In this document: one piece after another, positions 26,641-34,374 of the stretch
How the letters are laid out: each line of letters starts with the position of its first letter
Numbering within the stretch: the stretch's first letter is position 1
Assembly: GCF_000721235.1 (NCBI RefSeq)
Contig: NZ_JOFH01000015.1
Coordinates: 124,001-188,000, forward strand
Length of the DNA stretch: 64,000 nt
Source: Streptomyces olivaceus
GTDB lineage: Bacteria > Actinomycetota > Actinomycetes > Streptomycetales > Streptomycetaceae
Direction: 5' to 3'
Program-made: the position numbers and the translations under genes
The notes under the pieces: model-generated
The model's database searches: none
Told to the model about the DNA's origin: nothing
The model's input: only the letters and a program-made list of their open reading frames with translations

Positions 26641-27222
26641 TCAGCCGGAAGCCGCGGTCTCGGCGGTGAGCGCCCAGCGCTGGTGGTCGCGCCAGGCGCC
26701 GTCGATGTGGAGCATCCGCGGGGAGAAGCCCTCCAGGTGGAAGCCGCAGGCGCGGGCCAGCGCGATGGAGGCGGCGTTGCCCGGCTGGACGTTGATCTCC
26801 AGCCGGTGCAGTCGCATCGGCCCGAACGCGTACCGCACCACGAGGTCGAGTCCTTCGCGCATCAGTCCCCGGCCGGCCGCGTGCGCGAAGGCGCCGTAAC
26901 CGAGCGCGCCGCTGAGGAAGCCGCCCTCGACGATGTTGTTGATGTTGACGAACCCGGCGATGGGACCGCCGCCCCGAGTCCCCTCGGACGTCCCGGCCGT
27001 GTCCCGCTCGCACACCAGGAACCCGGCCTTGGTGCGGTCCTCGATGAGCCGGGCCGCGTAGGCCTCGTACGTCTGGGGGCTGTCCGGCGGGAAGAGCCAG
27101 GGGTGGTGCAGGTCCTTGCTCTGGCGGGCGCGGGCGGTGAACTCGGGACCGTCCGCGAGGGTGAAGTGCCGGATGCCCACGCGCGGGCCCTCGGCGAGCA
27201 GGCGGGACGGGGTGTGCGGCAT
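26641..27222 (-). CDS. GNAT acetyltransferase (RimJ/RimL type)
   Basis: 193 aa. N-terminal VGIRHFTLADGPEFTARARQ and the acetyl-CoA pocket region YGAFAHAAGRGLMREGLDLV fit the RimJ/RimL group, followed by the diagnostic LHRLEINVQPGNAASIALAR and CGFHLEGFSPRMLHIDG. It probably acetylates an amine or protein N-terminus; no partner is suggested. TAGGCT ends 6 nt before the ATG, a leaderless arrangement. The S66 peptidase gene ends 57 nt upstream. Confidence 0.85.
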   Translation of the reverse strand: MPHTPSRLLAEGPRVGIRHFTLADGPEFTARARQSKDLHHPWLFPPDSPQTYEAYAARLIEDRTKAGFLVCERDTAGTSEGTRGGGPIAGFVNINNIVEGGFLSGALGYGAFAHAAGRGLMREGLDLVVRYAFGPMRLHRLEINVQPGNAASIALARACGFHLEGFSPRMLHIDGAWRDHQRWALTAETAASG

Positions 27223-27278
27223 GGGGCCAGCCTACGACGCGGGGGCGGCGCGTGCCCGGCACGGCCGCGCGCACCCGG

Positions 27279-28211
27279 TCAGCGCAGGGCGGGCCGCTCC
27301 AGCGTCAAGGTGCCCGCGTCGGCGTCGAGTTCCGCCCGCACGCCGAACGGCACGGTCAGCGCCCCCTCGCAGTGCCCGAACCCGAACTCCTCGGCGACCG
27401 GCACGCCGAGGCCGCCGAGCCGGTCGGCCAGCAGGGGCCGCAGCCGCTCGTAGGGCCCGCAGTCCTGCCAGGAGCCGAGCAGCACGCCGCCGGCCCCGTC
27501 GAGCAGGCCGGCCCGCAGCAGCTGGGTGAGGCAGCGGTCGACGCGGTACGGCTCCTCGCCGACGTCCTCCAGGCACAGCAGCCCGCCGCGCGCGGACGGC
27601 CGGGCGTGCGGGGTGCCCAGTTCGGCGGCGAGCAGGGAGAGGCAGCCGCCGAGGGTGACGCCCGTGGCACGGCCGGGTACCAGCGGGGTGCCGCCGGAGG
27701 CGATCACGCGGACCGTCTCCGGGGCGAACAGGGTGGCCCTCAGGTGGTCCCGCGCCCGCGCGTTCTTGACGAAGTCGAGCCCGGCCGCCATCGGCCCGTG
27801 CAGGGTGACCAGGCCGAGGCGGGTGGCGAACGCCTCGTGCAGCGCGGTGATGTCGCTGAAGCCGACGAACACCTTCGGTCCGGCCGCGCGCATCGCCTCC
27901 CAGTCGAGCAGGTCGGTGATGCGCTGGACGCCGTATCCGCCGCGGGCGCACAGCACCGCGTCCACGGCCGGGTCGCACCAGGCGGCCTGGAGGTCGGCGG
28001 CCCGGTCGGCGTCGGTGCCCGCCAGGTAGTCGAAGGTGCCGTGCCGGTCCAGGACGTGCGGCGCCACGACCGGGTCGAGGTCCCAGCCGCGCAGCACGTC
28101 GAGGCCCGCCCGGAGGCGCTCCTCGGGCACGGGTCCGCTGGGCGCGACGACGGCCACCCGGGCGCCGGGGGCGAGCCGGGCCGGCCGGACCAGCTCGGCC
28201 ACCCGGCTCAT
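27279..28211 (-). CDS. S66 family LD-carboxypeptidase (MccF-like)
   Basis: 310 aa. It has the S66 fold: an N-terminal domain with the nucleophile Ser119 in VFVGFSDITALHEAF, then a C-terminal domain with the acid in LLCLEDVGEEPYRVDR and His in FGFGHCEGALTVPFG, in the order of LD-carboxypeptidase A and MccF. The reaction is removal of the terminal D-Ala from murein tetrapeptides (peptidoglycan recycling) or hydrolysis of an aminoacyl-nucleotide toxin. No signal peptide, so it is cytoplasmic. The start overlaps the S9 peptidase stop by ATGA. Confidence 0.87.
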   Translation of the reverse strand: MSRVAELVRPARLAPGARVAVVAPSGPVPEERLRAGLDVLRGWDLDPVVAPHVLDRHGTFDYLAGTDADRAADLQAAWCDPAVDAVLCARGGYGVQRITDLLDWEAMRAAGPKVFVGFSDITALHEAFATRLGLVTLHGPMAAGLDFVKNARARDHLRATLFAPETVRVIASGGTPLVPGRATGVTLGGCLSLLAAELGTPHARPSARGGLLCLEDVGEEPYRVDRCLTQLLRAGLLDGAGGVLLGSWQDCGPYERLRPLLADRLGGLGVPVAEEFGFGHCEGALTVPFGVRAELDADAGTLTLERPALR

Positions 28212-30175
28212 CGGGGCAGTTCCAGGGCCGCCACGCCCGGCGGGGTGAATCCGAAGACCTGGGCGTAGAGGGAGAGTTCGGCCTCCAGGGCGCGCACCAT
28301 GGTCTCCGCCCGGCGGAAACCGTGCCCCTCGCCCTCGAAGGTGAGGTAGGCGTGCGGCACTCCGCGGCCCGCCATGCGGGCGAGGAACCGCTCGCACTGC
28401 GCGGGCGGGCAGATCACGTCGTCCAGCCCCTGGAGCAGCAGGAAGGGGGCGGTGACGCTCTCGGCGTGCTCGGCGGGCGAGCGCTCGGTGTAGCGGTCCG
28501 GGACCTCGGCGCGGGGGCCGATCAGGCTCTCCAGGTACTGGGACTCGAAGTCGTGGGTCTCCCCCGCGCCCCAGCCGGCCAGGTCGAGGACCGGGTAGCT
28601 GATCGTGCCGCAGGCGTAGACGTCGGTGGTGGCCAGCGACGCCGCGGTCGTCCAGCCGCCCGCGCTGCCGCCGCGCACGGCGAGCCGCCGCGGGTCGGCA
28701 GTGCCCTCCTCGGCAAGGGCGAGGGCGACGGCCGCGCAGTCCTCGACGTCGACGACGCCCCACTGCCCGCGCAGCCGGTTGCGGTACTCCCGGCCGTACC
28801 CGCTGGAGCCGCCGTAGTTGACCTCCGCGACGCCGATGCCGCGGGAGGTGAAGTAGGCGATCTCCAGGTCGAGGACGAGCGGCGAGCGGCTGGTGGGGCC
28901 GCCGTGCGCCCAGACCACGTACGGGGGCAGCTCGCCGTCCGGAGCGCGGCAGCCGGGGTGGTGGGGCGGGTGGAGGTGGGCGTGGATGTCGCGTCCGCCC
29001 GGGCCGGTGAAAGTGCGGATCCGCGAGGGCGGGTAGTAGGCGGGGTCGGTGGCATCCCGGTGCGGGGCCCCGATCACGCGGGCGCGGCCGGTGCGGGCGT
29101 CCAGCTCGACGACCTCGAAGCCGCTGTGCGCCCCGGCGCCGACGCCGGCGATCCGCTCGCCGTGCGCGGCGAGGGTCGGCGCGAACTCGGTCCAGGGGCC
29201 CGCCGCGTCGACGACCTCGCCGGTCTCGGGGTCGAGCACACCGAGGACGGCGGCGCCCCGGCCGTGCAGGACCGCGATCAGGCCGCTGTCCAGGGGCGCG
29301 AACCAGCGCTGCCCGAGCTTCCACAGCGGCCCGCCGAACTCCTCCTCGCGGGCGTGGAGCGGGCGCCCGTCGCGGTAGAGGTTCCACCAGCCGGTGCGGT
29401 CGGAGGCGTACAGGAGGCTGCCGTCCGGCGCCCAGTCGGCCTGGGCGATCGACTCCTCGGGTCCGCCCGCGACGGCCCGGGCGTCGCGGAACGTGCCCTC
29501 GGGGCCGATGTCGGCGACGATCAGCTCGGTGCCGTCCCAGGGCATCCGGGGATGGTCCCAGGCGAGCCAGGCGGCGCGGCTCCCGTCGGGCGAGACGCGG
29601 GGGCCGGTGACGAAGCGGTGCCGCTCGGCGGTGAGTTCGCGGACCGCGTCCCGGTCGTCGGCCGCGGAGCCGTCCAGCGGCACCGCCGCGAGCACACGGC
29701 GCAGGTCGTTGGGTCCCTCGCCGGTGAACTCCTCCAGGACGCACCACACCTCGCCGTGCTCGGGCCGCGGGTCCGGCTCGATCCAGCGCAGGCCGCCGCC
29801 CACCGCGGACGGCGGCGTCAGGGGGCGCGGCGCGTCCCCACCGGGCGCGAAGGAGTAGAGCCGCTGGTCGGCGAAGTTCACGAAGACCACGAGCGGCCCG
29901 GCGTCGGTCGTGACGGCGGCCCACGACCGGCCGCCGTACTCGATGACGCGGCTGCGCACGTTCCACGGCGCGGGCAGCACGGCTTCCTCGGTGCCGTCGG
30001 CGTGGCGCCGCACGAGGGTGCGCCGCCCGCCCTCGGCGGGCCGGGGCGCGGTCCACCACACCTCGTCGCCGACGAAGCCGACCTCGTCGGGCCGTCCGTC
30101 GTGCGCGGCGGCCAGGGCCGCGTCGACGGGCGAGGGCCACGATCCGTACGACAGGGTCCGCACGGGCTCCCCCAT
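28208..30175 (-). CDS. S9 family peptidase (prolyl-oligopeptidase/acylaminoacyl-peptidase-like)
   Basis: 655 aa. Residues about 30-380 look like a beta-propeller (repeated strands such as RVSPDGSRAAWLAW and WAPDGSLLYASDRTGW). The C-terminal alpha/beta-hydrolase domain has the nucleophile Ser504 in RGGSAGGWT, Asp586 in LLQGLDDVICPP and His618 in FEGEGHGF. It cleaves peptides from their N-terminal end. No signal peptide. The ATG at 30175 has GGGGGAG upstream; a GTG five codons earlier is also possible. It is the third gene in the peptidase operon. Confidence 0.87.
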   Translation of the reverse strand: MGEPVRTLSYGSWPSPVDAALAAAHDGRPDEVGFVGDEVWWTAPRPAEGGRRTLVRRHADGTEEAVLPAPWNVRSRVIEYGGRSWAAVTTDAGPLVVFVNFADQRLYSFAPGGDAPRPLTPPSAVGGGLRWIEPDPRPEHGEVWCVLEEFTGEGPNDLRRVLAAVPLDGSAADDRDAVRELTAERHRFVTGPRVSPDGSRAAWLAWDHPRMPWDGTELIVADIGPEGTFRDARAVAGGPEESIAQADWAPDGSLLYASDRTGWWNLYRDGRPLHAREEEFGGPLWKLGQRWFAPLDSGLIAVLHGRGAAVLGVLDPETGEVVDAAGPWTEFAPTLAAHGERIAGVGAGAHSGFEVVELDARTGRARVIGAPHRDATDPAYYPPSRIRTFTGPGGRDIHAHLHPPHHPGCRAPDGELPPYVVWAHGGPTSRSPLVLDLEIAYFTSRGIGVAEVNYGGSSGYGREYRNRLRGQWGVVDVEDCAAVALALAEEGTADPRRLAVRGGSAGGWTTAASLATTDVYACGTISYPVLDLAGWGAGETHDFESQYLESLIGPRAEVPDRYTERSPAEHAESVTAPFLLLQGLDDVICPPAQCERFLARMAGRGVPHAYLTFEGEGHGFRRAETMVRALEAELSLYAQVFGFTPPGVAALELPR

Positions 30176-30248
30176 ACCTGACTCCCCCACTGCTCCTCCA
30201 GCTTCTGGTTCGGACGGGCCCCGGTTCCGTACCCGGGTTCCCGGATCG

Positions 30249-31580
30249 CTAGGCGCCGCGCAGGAAACGGTCCAGGACGCGGACGCCGAAGTGCAGCGCC
30301 TCGACGGGAACGCGCTCGTCCACGCCGTGGAAGAGGGCCTGGTAGTCGAATCCCTCGGGCAGCTTCAGCGGCGCGAAGCCGTAACCGGTGATGCCGAGCC
30401 GCGAGAACTGCTTGGCGTCCGTGCCGCCGGACATGCAGTACGGCACGACGTGCCCCTCGGGCGCGAACTCCTGGACCGCCGACCGCATCCGGGCGTACGT
30501 CGGCGAGTCCACCGGCGCCTCGAGCGCGACCTCGCGGTGGGCGAACTCCCAGTCCACGTCGGGCCCGGTGAGCCGGTCGAGGGTGGCGCGGAACTCGTCC
30601 TCGGCGCCGGCCAGGAACCGCCCGTCGACGTGGGCGACGGCCTCCCCGGGGATGACGTTGACCTTGTACCCGGCGTCCAGCATGGTCGGGTTGCTGCTGT
30701 TGCGGACGGTGGCCTCGACGAGCCCGGCGGCGGGGCCGAGCTTGTCGAGGAGCGTGTCGACGTCGTCCAGGTCGGCCTCGATGCCGTAGACGGCGGCGAT
30801 CTCGGTCAGCGCGGCGCGCACCGTCGGCGTCAGGCGCAGCGGCCACGCATGCTCGCCGATGCGGGTGACCGCGGCGGCGAGGCGGGTGACCGCGTTGTCG
30901 CCGTTCACCTTCGAGCCGTGCCCGGCGCGCCCGCGCGCGGTGAGCTTCAGCCAGCCGGTACCGCGCTCACCCGCGGCGATGGGGTAGAACTGCCGCCCGG
31001 CCCCGTCGTGGAAGGTGAAGGCCCCGGACTCGCTGACGCCCTCGGTGCAACCCTCGAACAGCGCGGCGTGCCGGTCGGCGAGGAAGCCCGAGCCGTCCTC
31101 GGCGCTTGCCTCCTCGTCCGCGGTGAACGCGATCACCACGTCCCGCCGGGGCCGTACCCCCCGCCGGGCCCAGTCGCGGGCGACCGCGAGGATCATCGCG
31201 TCCATGTTCTTCATGTCGACCGCGCCGCGCCCCCAGACGACGCCGTCGCGGATCTCCCCGGAGAACGGGTGCACGCTCCAGTCGGCGGCCTCCGCGGGTA
31301 CGACGTCCAGGTGGCCGTGGACGAGCAGCGCGTCGGCGGACGGGTCGGTGCCCTCGATGCGGGCCACGACGTTGGTGCGGCCCTCGGTCCGCTCCAGGAG
31401 CGTGGGCTCGATCCCGGCCTCGGCGAGCCGCGCGGCGGCGTACTCGGCGGCCGGGCGCTCCCGGCAGTCGCCGCCGCCCCGGTTGGTGGTGTCGATCCGG
31501 ATCAGCTCGGAGGTGAAGCGGACGACCTCGTCCAGCGCCCGCGCGCCCGTCTCCGCGGCCGGGTCCGTGTGCTCAGCCAT
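30249..31580 (-). CDS. M20 family metallopeptidase
   Basis: 443 aa. Metal ligands and catalytic residues are in place: HGHLD (H90, D92), GRGAVDMKN (D122), ADEEAS (E156/E157) and the C-terminal LFHGVDERVP. Residues about 200-320 form the dimerisation/lid domain (GWLKLTARGRAGHGSKVNGD). The family removes N-acyl groups or cleaves dipeptides. The start overlaps the DppA stop by 8 nt; the S9 gene follows after 73 nt. Confidence 0.88.
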   Translation of the reverse strand: MAEHTDPAAETGARALDEVVRFTSELIRIDTTNRGGGDCRERPAAEYAAARLAEAGIEPTLLERTEGRTNVVARIEGTDPSADALLVHGHLDVVPAEAADWSVHPFSGEIRDGVVWGRGAVDMKNMDAMILAVARDWARRGVRPRRDVVIAFTADEEASAEDGSGFLADRHAALFEGCTEGVSESGAFTFHDGAGRQFYPIAAGERGTGWLKLTARGRAGHGSKVNGDNAVTRLAAAVTRIGEHAWPLRLTPTVRAALTEIAAVYGIEADLDDVDTLLDKLGPAAGLVEATVRNSSNPTMLDAGYKVNVIPGEAVAHVDGRFLAGAEDEFRATLDRLTGPDVDWEFAHREVALEAPVDSPTYARMRSAVQEFAPEGHVVPYCMSGGTDAKQFSRLGITGYGFAPLKLPEGFDYQALFHGVDERVPVEALHFGVRVLDRFLRGA

Positions 31581-32406
31581 ACTGCTCCTCCACCGCGGCC
31601 GAGGCGATCGTGGTGACCGCCTTGAAGGTCCGGATCGCCTCGAACATCGTGTCGTGGGTGTACGCCACCTTGCGCTCCCCGACCTGCGCCACGCCGGGCA
31701 CCACGGTCGAGGCCGCCGCCAGGTGCTCGGCGTCGAACTCCATGGCGACGGTGAACGGCCCGCCGGTCACCGGCTCGTGCCGCACGGCGAGCGGCGTCGC
31801 CTCCTTCGCCGCGGCCCGGATGTCGGCGGCGGTCCTGGCCGGTGTGCGGCACACGGCCGCGTACCGCGACACATGGTCCTTGACCGCGACCTTCCGTGCC
31901 TCGGGCGCGTAGCCGAGCGCGTCCTCGCAGGCCACGTCGTCCCCGGTGACCAGGACCACCGGTACCCCGTACTCGGCGACCACGTGCGCGTTCAGCAGAC
32001 CCTCGCTGGCCCGTACGTCGTTCAGCCAGACGCCGGTGAGCTGGTTGGCGAGGTAGGTGTGGGCGAGGACGCCCTCCATGCCGGCGCCCGCGTGGTAGCC
32101 GACGAACGCGATGCCGTCCACGTCCCCGTGCTGGACGCCCTCCACCATGGACAGCGCCTTGTGCCGTCCGGTCAGCATCTGCGTCCGCTCGTCGAGCCGC
32201 TCCAGGAGCAGGTTGCGCATGCTCCAGTGCGCCTCGTTGACGAGCACCTCGTCGGCGCCGCCGTCCAGGAAGCCCTGCACGGCCGCGTTCACGTCGGAGG
32301 TGAACATCGACCGGCACCGCTCCCACTGCGGCGTGCCGGGCAGCACGTCGGCCGGCCAGGTGACACCGGTGGCACCCTCCATGTCGGCACTGATGAGGAT
32401 CTTCAT
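31573..32406 (-). CDS. M55 D-aminopeptidase (DppA-like)
   Basis: 277 aa. It opens with SADMEGATG (D8, E10), then VNEAH (H60), GYHAG (H105) and an acidic residue at E135, matching the zinc-ligand set of Bacillus DppA with a shift of one or two residues after 60. It hydrolyses D-amino-acid-containing peptides, probably D-Ala-D-Ala from peptidoglycan. It is the first gene of the four-peptidase operon, with TAGCGT 7 nt before the ATG (leaderless). It is divergent from the PIG-L gene. Confidence 0.88.
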   Translation of the reverse strand: MKILISADMEGATGVTWPADVLPGTPQWERCRSMFTSDVNAAVQGFLDGGADEVLVNEAHWSMRNLLLERLDERTQMLTGRHKALSMVEGVQHGDVDGIAFVGYHAGAGMEGVLAHTYLANQLTGVWLNDVRASEGLLNAHVVAEYGVPVVLVTGDDVACEDALGYAPEARKVAVKDHVSRYAAVCRTPARTAADIRAAAKEATPLAVRHEPVTGGPFTVAMEFDAEHLAAASTVVPGVAQVGERKVAYTHDTMFEAIRTFKAVTTIASAAVEEQYG

Positions 32407-32606
32407 GCGGATGACGCTACATGCCGCTGAATATGCTGGCCAGGGCCCACACGGCAGTCAGAGGTCCATACCACTGACGGGGTCTCGTGGCCGCCCGGCC
32501 CAGGTCGCCGGGCGGTCCGGGAACAGCCGGGCGGGCTCATGCCGTTGCACCGGCGTACACCCATCGCACGCTCGACCACGACGTGCTCCCGCAGGAGGAC
32601 TGCCCC

Positions 32607-33440
32607 ATGACCGACCGGCCCCTGACGCTCATGGCCGTACACGCCCACCCCGACGACGAGGCCACCAGCACGGGCGGCGTCCTCGCGCGGTACGCGGCCG
32701 AAGGAATCCGCACGGTCCTGGTGACCTGTACCGACGGCGGTTGCGGTGACGGGCCGGGGGGTGTCAAGCCGGGCGATCCCGGCCACGACCCGGCGGCCGT
32801 CACCGCGATGCGCCGGCAGGAGCTGGAGGCCAGCTGCGGCGCCCTGAAGATCAGTGACCTGGAGATGCTCGACTACGCCGACTCGGGGATGATGGGCTGG
32901 CCGAGCAACGAGGCACCCGGGGCCTTCTGGCAGACCCCCGTGGCGGACGCCGCCGCCCGGCTCGCCGAACTCATGCGCCACTACCGCCCCGACGTGGTCG
33001 TCACCTATGACGAGAACGGCTTCTACGGTCACCCCGACCACATCCAGGCGCACCGCGTCACGATGGCGGCGCTGGAGCTGACCGACCTGTCGCCCAAGGT
33101 GTACTGGACGACGATGCCCCACTCGGGGGTGCGGCGCTTCGGGGAGATCATGAGCGAGTTCCAGGAGGGCGCGCCGGAGCCGGACCCCGCCGAGGCCGCC
33201 GCGACGGCCGAGCTGGGTCTGCCGGACGACGAGGTCACCACCTGGGTGGACGCCACCGGGTTCAGCGGCCAGAAGTTCGACGCGCTGGCCGCGCACGCCA
33301 GCCAGGGCGAGAACATCTTCTTCCTCAAGATGGGCAGGGAGGCGTTCGGCGAGCTGATGGGCACGGAGACCTTCCTGCGGGTCCGCGACACCACCGGCGC
33401 GCCCCTCCCGGAGAACGACCTCTTCGCCGGCCTGCGCTGA
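32607..33440 (+). CDS. PIG-L family deacetylase (MshB/Mca-like)
   Basis: 277 aa. It has the zinc motifs of the family: AVHAHPDDEATSTGG (residues about 11-25) and GHPDHIQAHR (about 149-158). It removes an acetyl or amide group from an amino-sugar conjugate; relatives are mycothiol-pathway MshB (GlcNAc-Ins deacetylase) and Mca (mycothiol S-conjugate amidase). The GDPGHDPAAVTAMRRQELEA block and length are closest to the Mca/MshB side. It may serve mycothiol detoxification, but the specific reaction is not certain. GGAGGA precedes ATG 32607. Confidence 0.8.
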   Translation: MTDRPLTLMAVHAHPDDEATSTGGVLARYAAEGIRTVLVTCTDGGCGDGPGGVKPGDPGHDPAAVTAMRRQELEASCGALKISDLEMLDYADSGMMGWPSNEAPGAFWQTPVADAAARLAELMRHYRPDVVVTYDENGFYGHPDHIQAHRVTMAALELTDLSPKVYWTTMPHSGVRRFGEIMSEFQEGAPEPDPAEAAATAELGLPDDEVTTWVDATGFSGQKFDALAAHASQGENIFFLKMGREAFGELMGTETFLRVRDTTGAPLPENDLFAGLR

Positions 33441-33475
33441 CCCGGTCGCCCTCGTACTGGACGTCTCGACCCGTC

Positions 33476-34204
33476 CTACTGAAGGTCCCGCCCCGCCACC
33501 ACCCACGTCGAAGGCAGCTGGACGCGGGTGCCGTCGGGCGTGTACTCCGTGGTGACCAGCGGGAGTTCGCCGCTCGCCAGCACGGTGAGGCCGGCCGCGC
33601 GCAGGTGCTCGGGCACCGCCTCGTCCGGGACCGCGGCGGGCGTCAGGCCGTGGCGCAGGACGGGGGCGAGCTTGGCGGGCGGGCCGTCGGGGCGGTGGGC
33701 CAGGCCCGCGAGGACGGTGCCGGCGGACTGGGCGGGCTCCACCAGGAAGGCCCGGCCGCGGGCACCGAGGAGCGCGGCGAGGGCGTCGGCCAGCGGCTGC
33801 CGGTCGTCGGGCTCGCACTGGTGCAGCACGCCGCGGACATAGACGTTGGCGTCGCCCAGCTCCGCGTGCAGGGTCTCCGCCTCGGCCTTGTCGGCCGCGT
33901 CCAGCTGCCGGTAGGCGGCCTGTCCGGCGGGGTCCGCCCGGCGGGCGTGGTCGAGGGCGGCGGCGGCGAGGTCGGCGCCGACCACATGCGGGAAGCGCTC
34001 GGCGAAGTAGCGGGTCTGGGTGCCGTTCCCGCAGCCGAGGTCGATCAGCGGCAGGCCGGGGTCGGTCAGGTGCGGCTCGAAGTGGGCGAGGTGGCGGCCG
34101 GCGGTCAGCGTGGGCTCGGCATCCCAGAAGACCGCGCCCCGGTCCGCGGGGGCCTCGTTCCAGAAGCTCTCCCAGGCGTTCCGGTACCGACTCGTCACGC
34201 TCAT
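33476..34204 (-). CDS. class I SAM-dependent methyltransferase
   Basis: 242 aa. Motif I is LIDLGCGNGTQTRYFAERFP (about residues 53-72) and motif II is VVGADLAAAALDHARRAD, standard for class I methyltransferases. The C-terminus is variable (TYPDGTRVQLPSTWVVAGRD region). The substrate is unknown. GGGGAGCG precedes the ATG at 34204. It is convergent with the PIG-L gene, 35 nt apart. Confidence 0.82.
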   Translation of the reverse strand: MSVTSRYRNAWESFWNEAPADRGAVFWDAEPTLTAGRHLAHFEPHLTDPGLPLIDLGCGNGTQTRYFAERFPHVVGADLAAAALDHARRADPAGQAAYRQLDAADKAEAETLHAELGDANVYVRGVLHQCEPDDRQPLADALAALLGARGRAFLVEPAQSAGTVLAGLAHRPDGPPAKLAPVLRHGLTPAAVPDEAVPEHLRAAGLTVLASGELPLVTTEYTPDGTRVQLPSTWVVAGRDLQ

Positions 34205-34374
34205 GCCCGCTCCCCAGGGTGCGACGACGTACGAGCCCGCCGGAAGCGACGGACCCGTACGGTGTACCGCGCCCCGCGCACGGCCACAAGCGCCCGGCGC
34301 ATTCCTTCACGGGACGTGCGAAGGTCGTGCGAAGAACGTGCGAAGCGTGCGCCCCCAGGGGTGAAGGGACGGAT

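Noticed and set aside
30175..30190. Longer start of the S9 peptidase at GTG 30190
   Set aside because: Possible, but the ATG at 30175 has a better-spaced GGGGGAG ribosome site.
32607..33440. Definite mycothiol S-conjugate amidase (Mca)
   Set aside because: The motifs fit PIG-L in general; MshB, Mca and other deacetylases cannot be told apart here.
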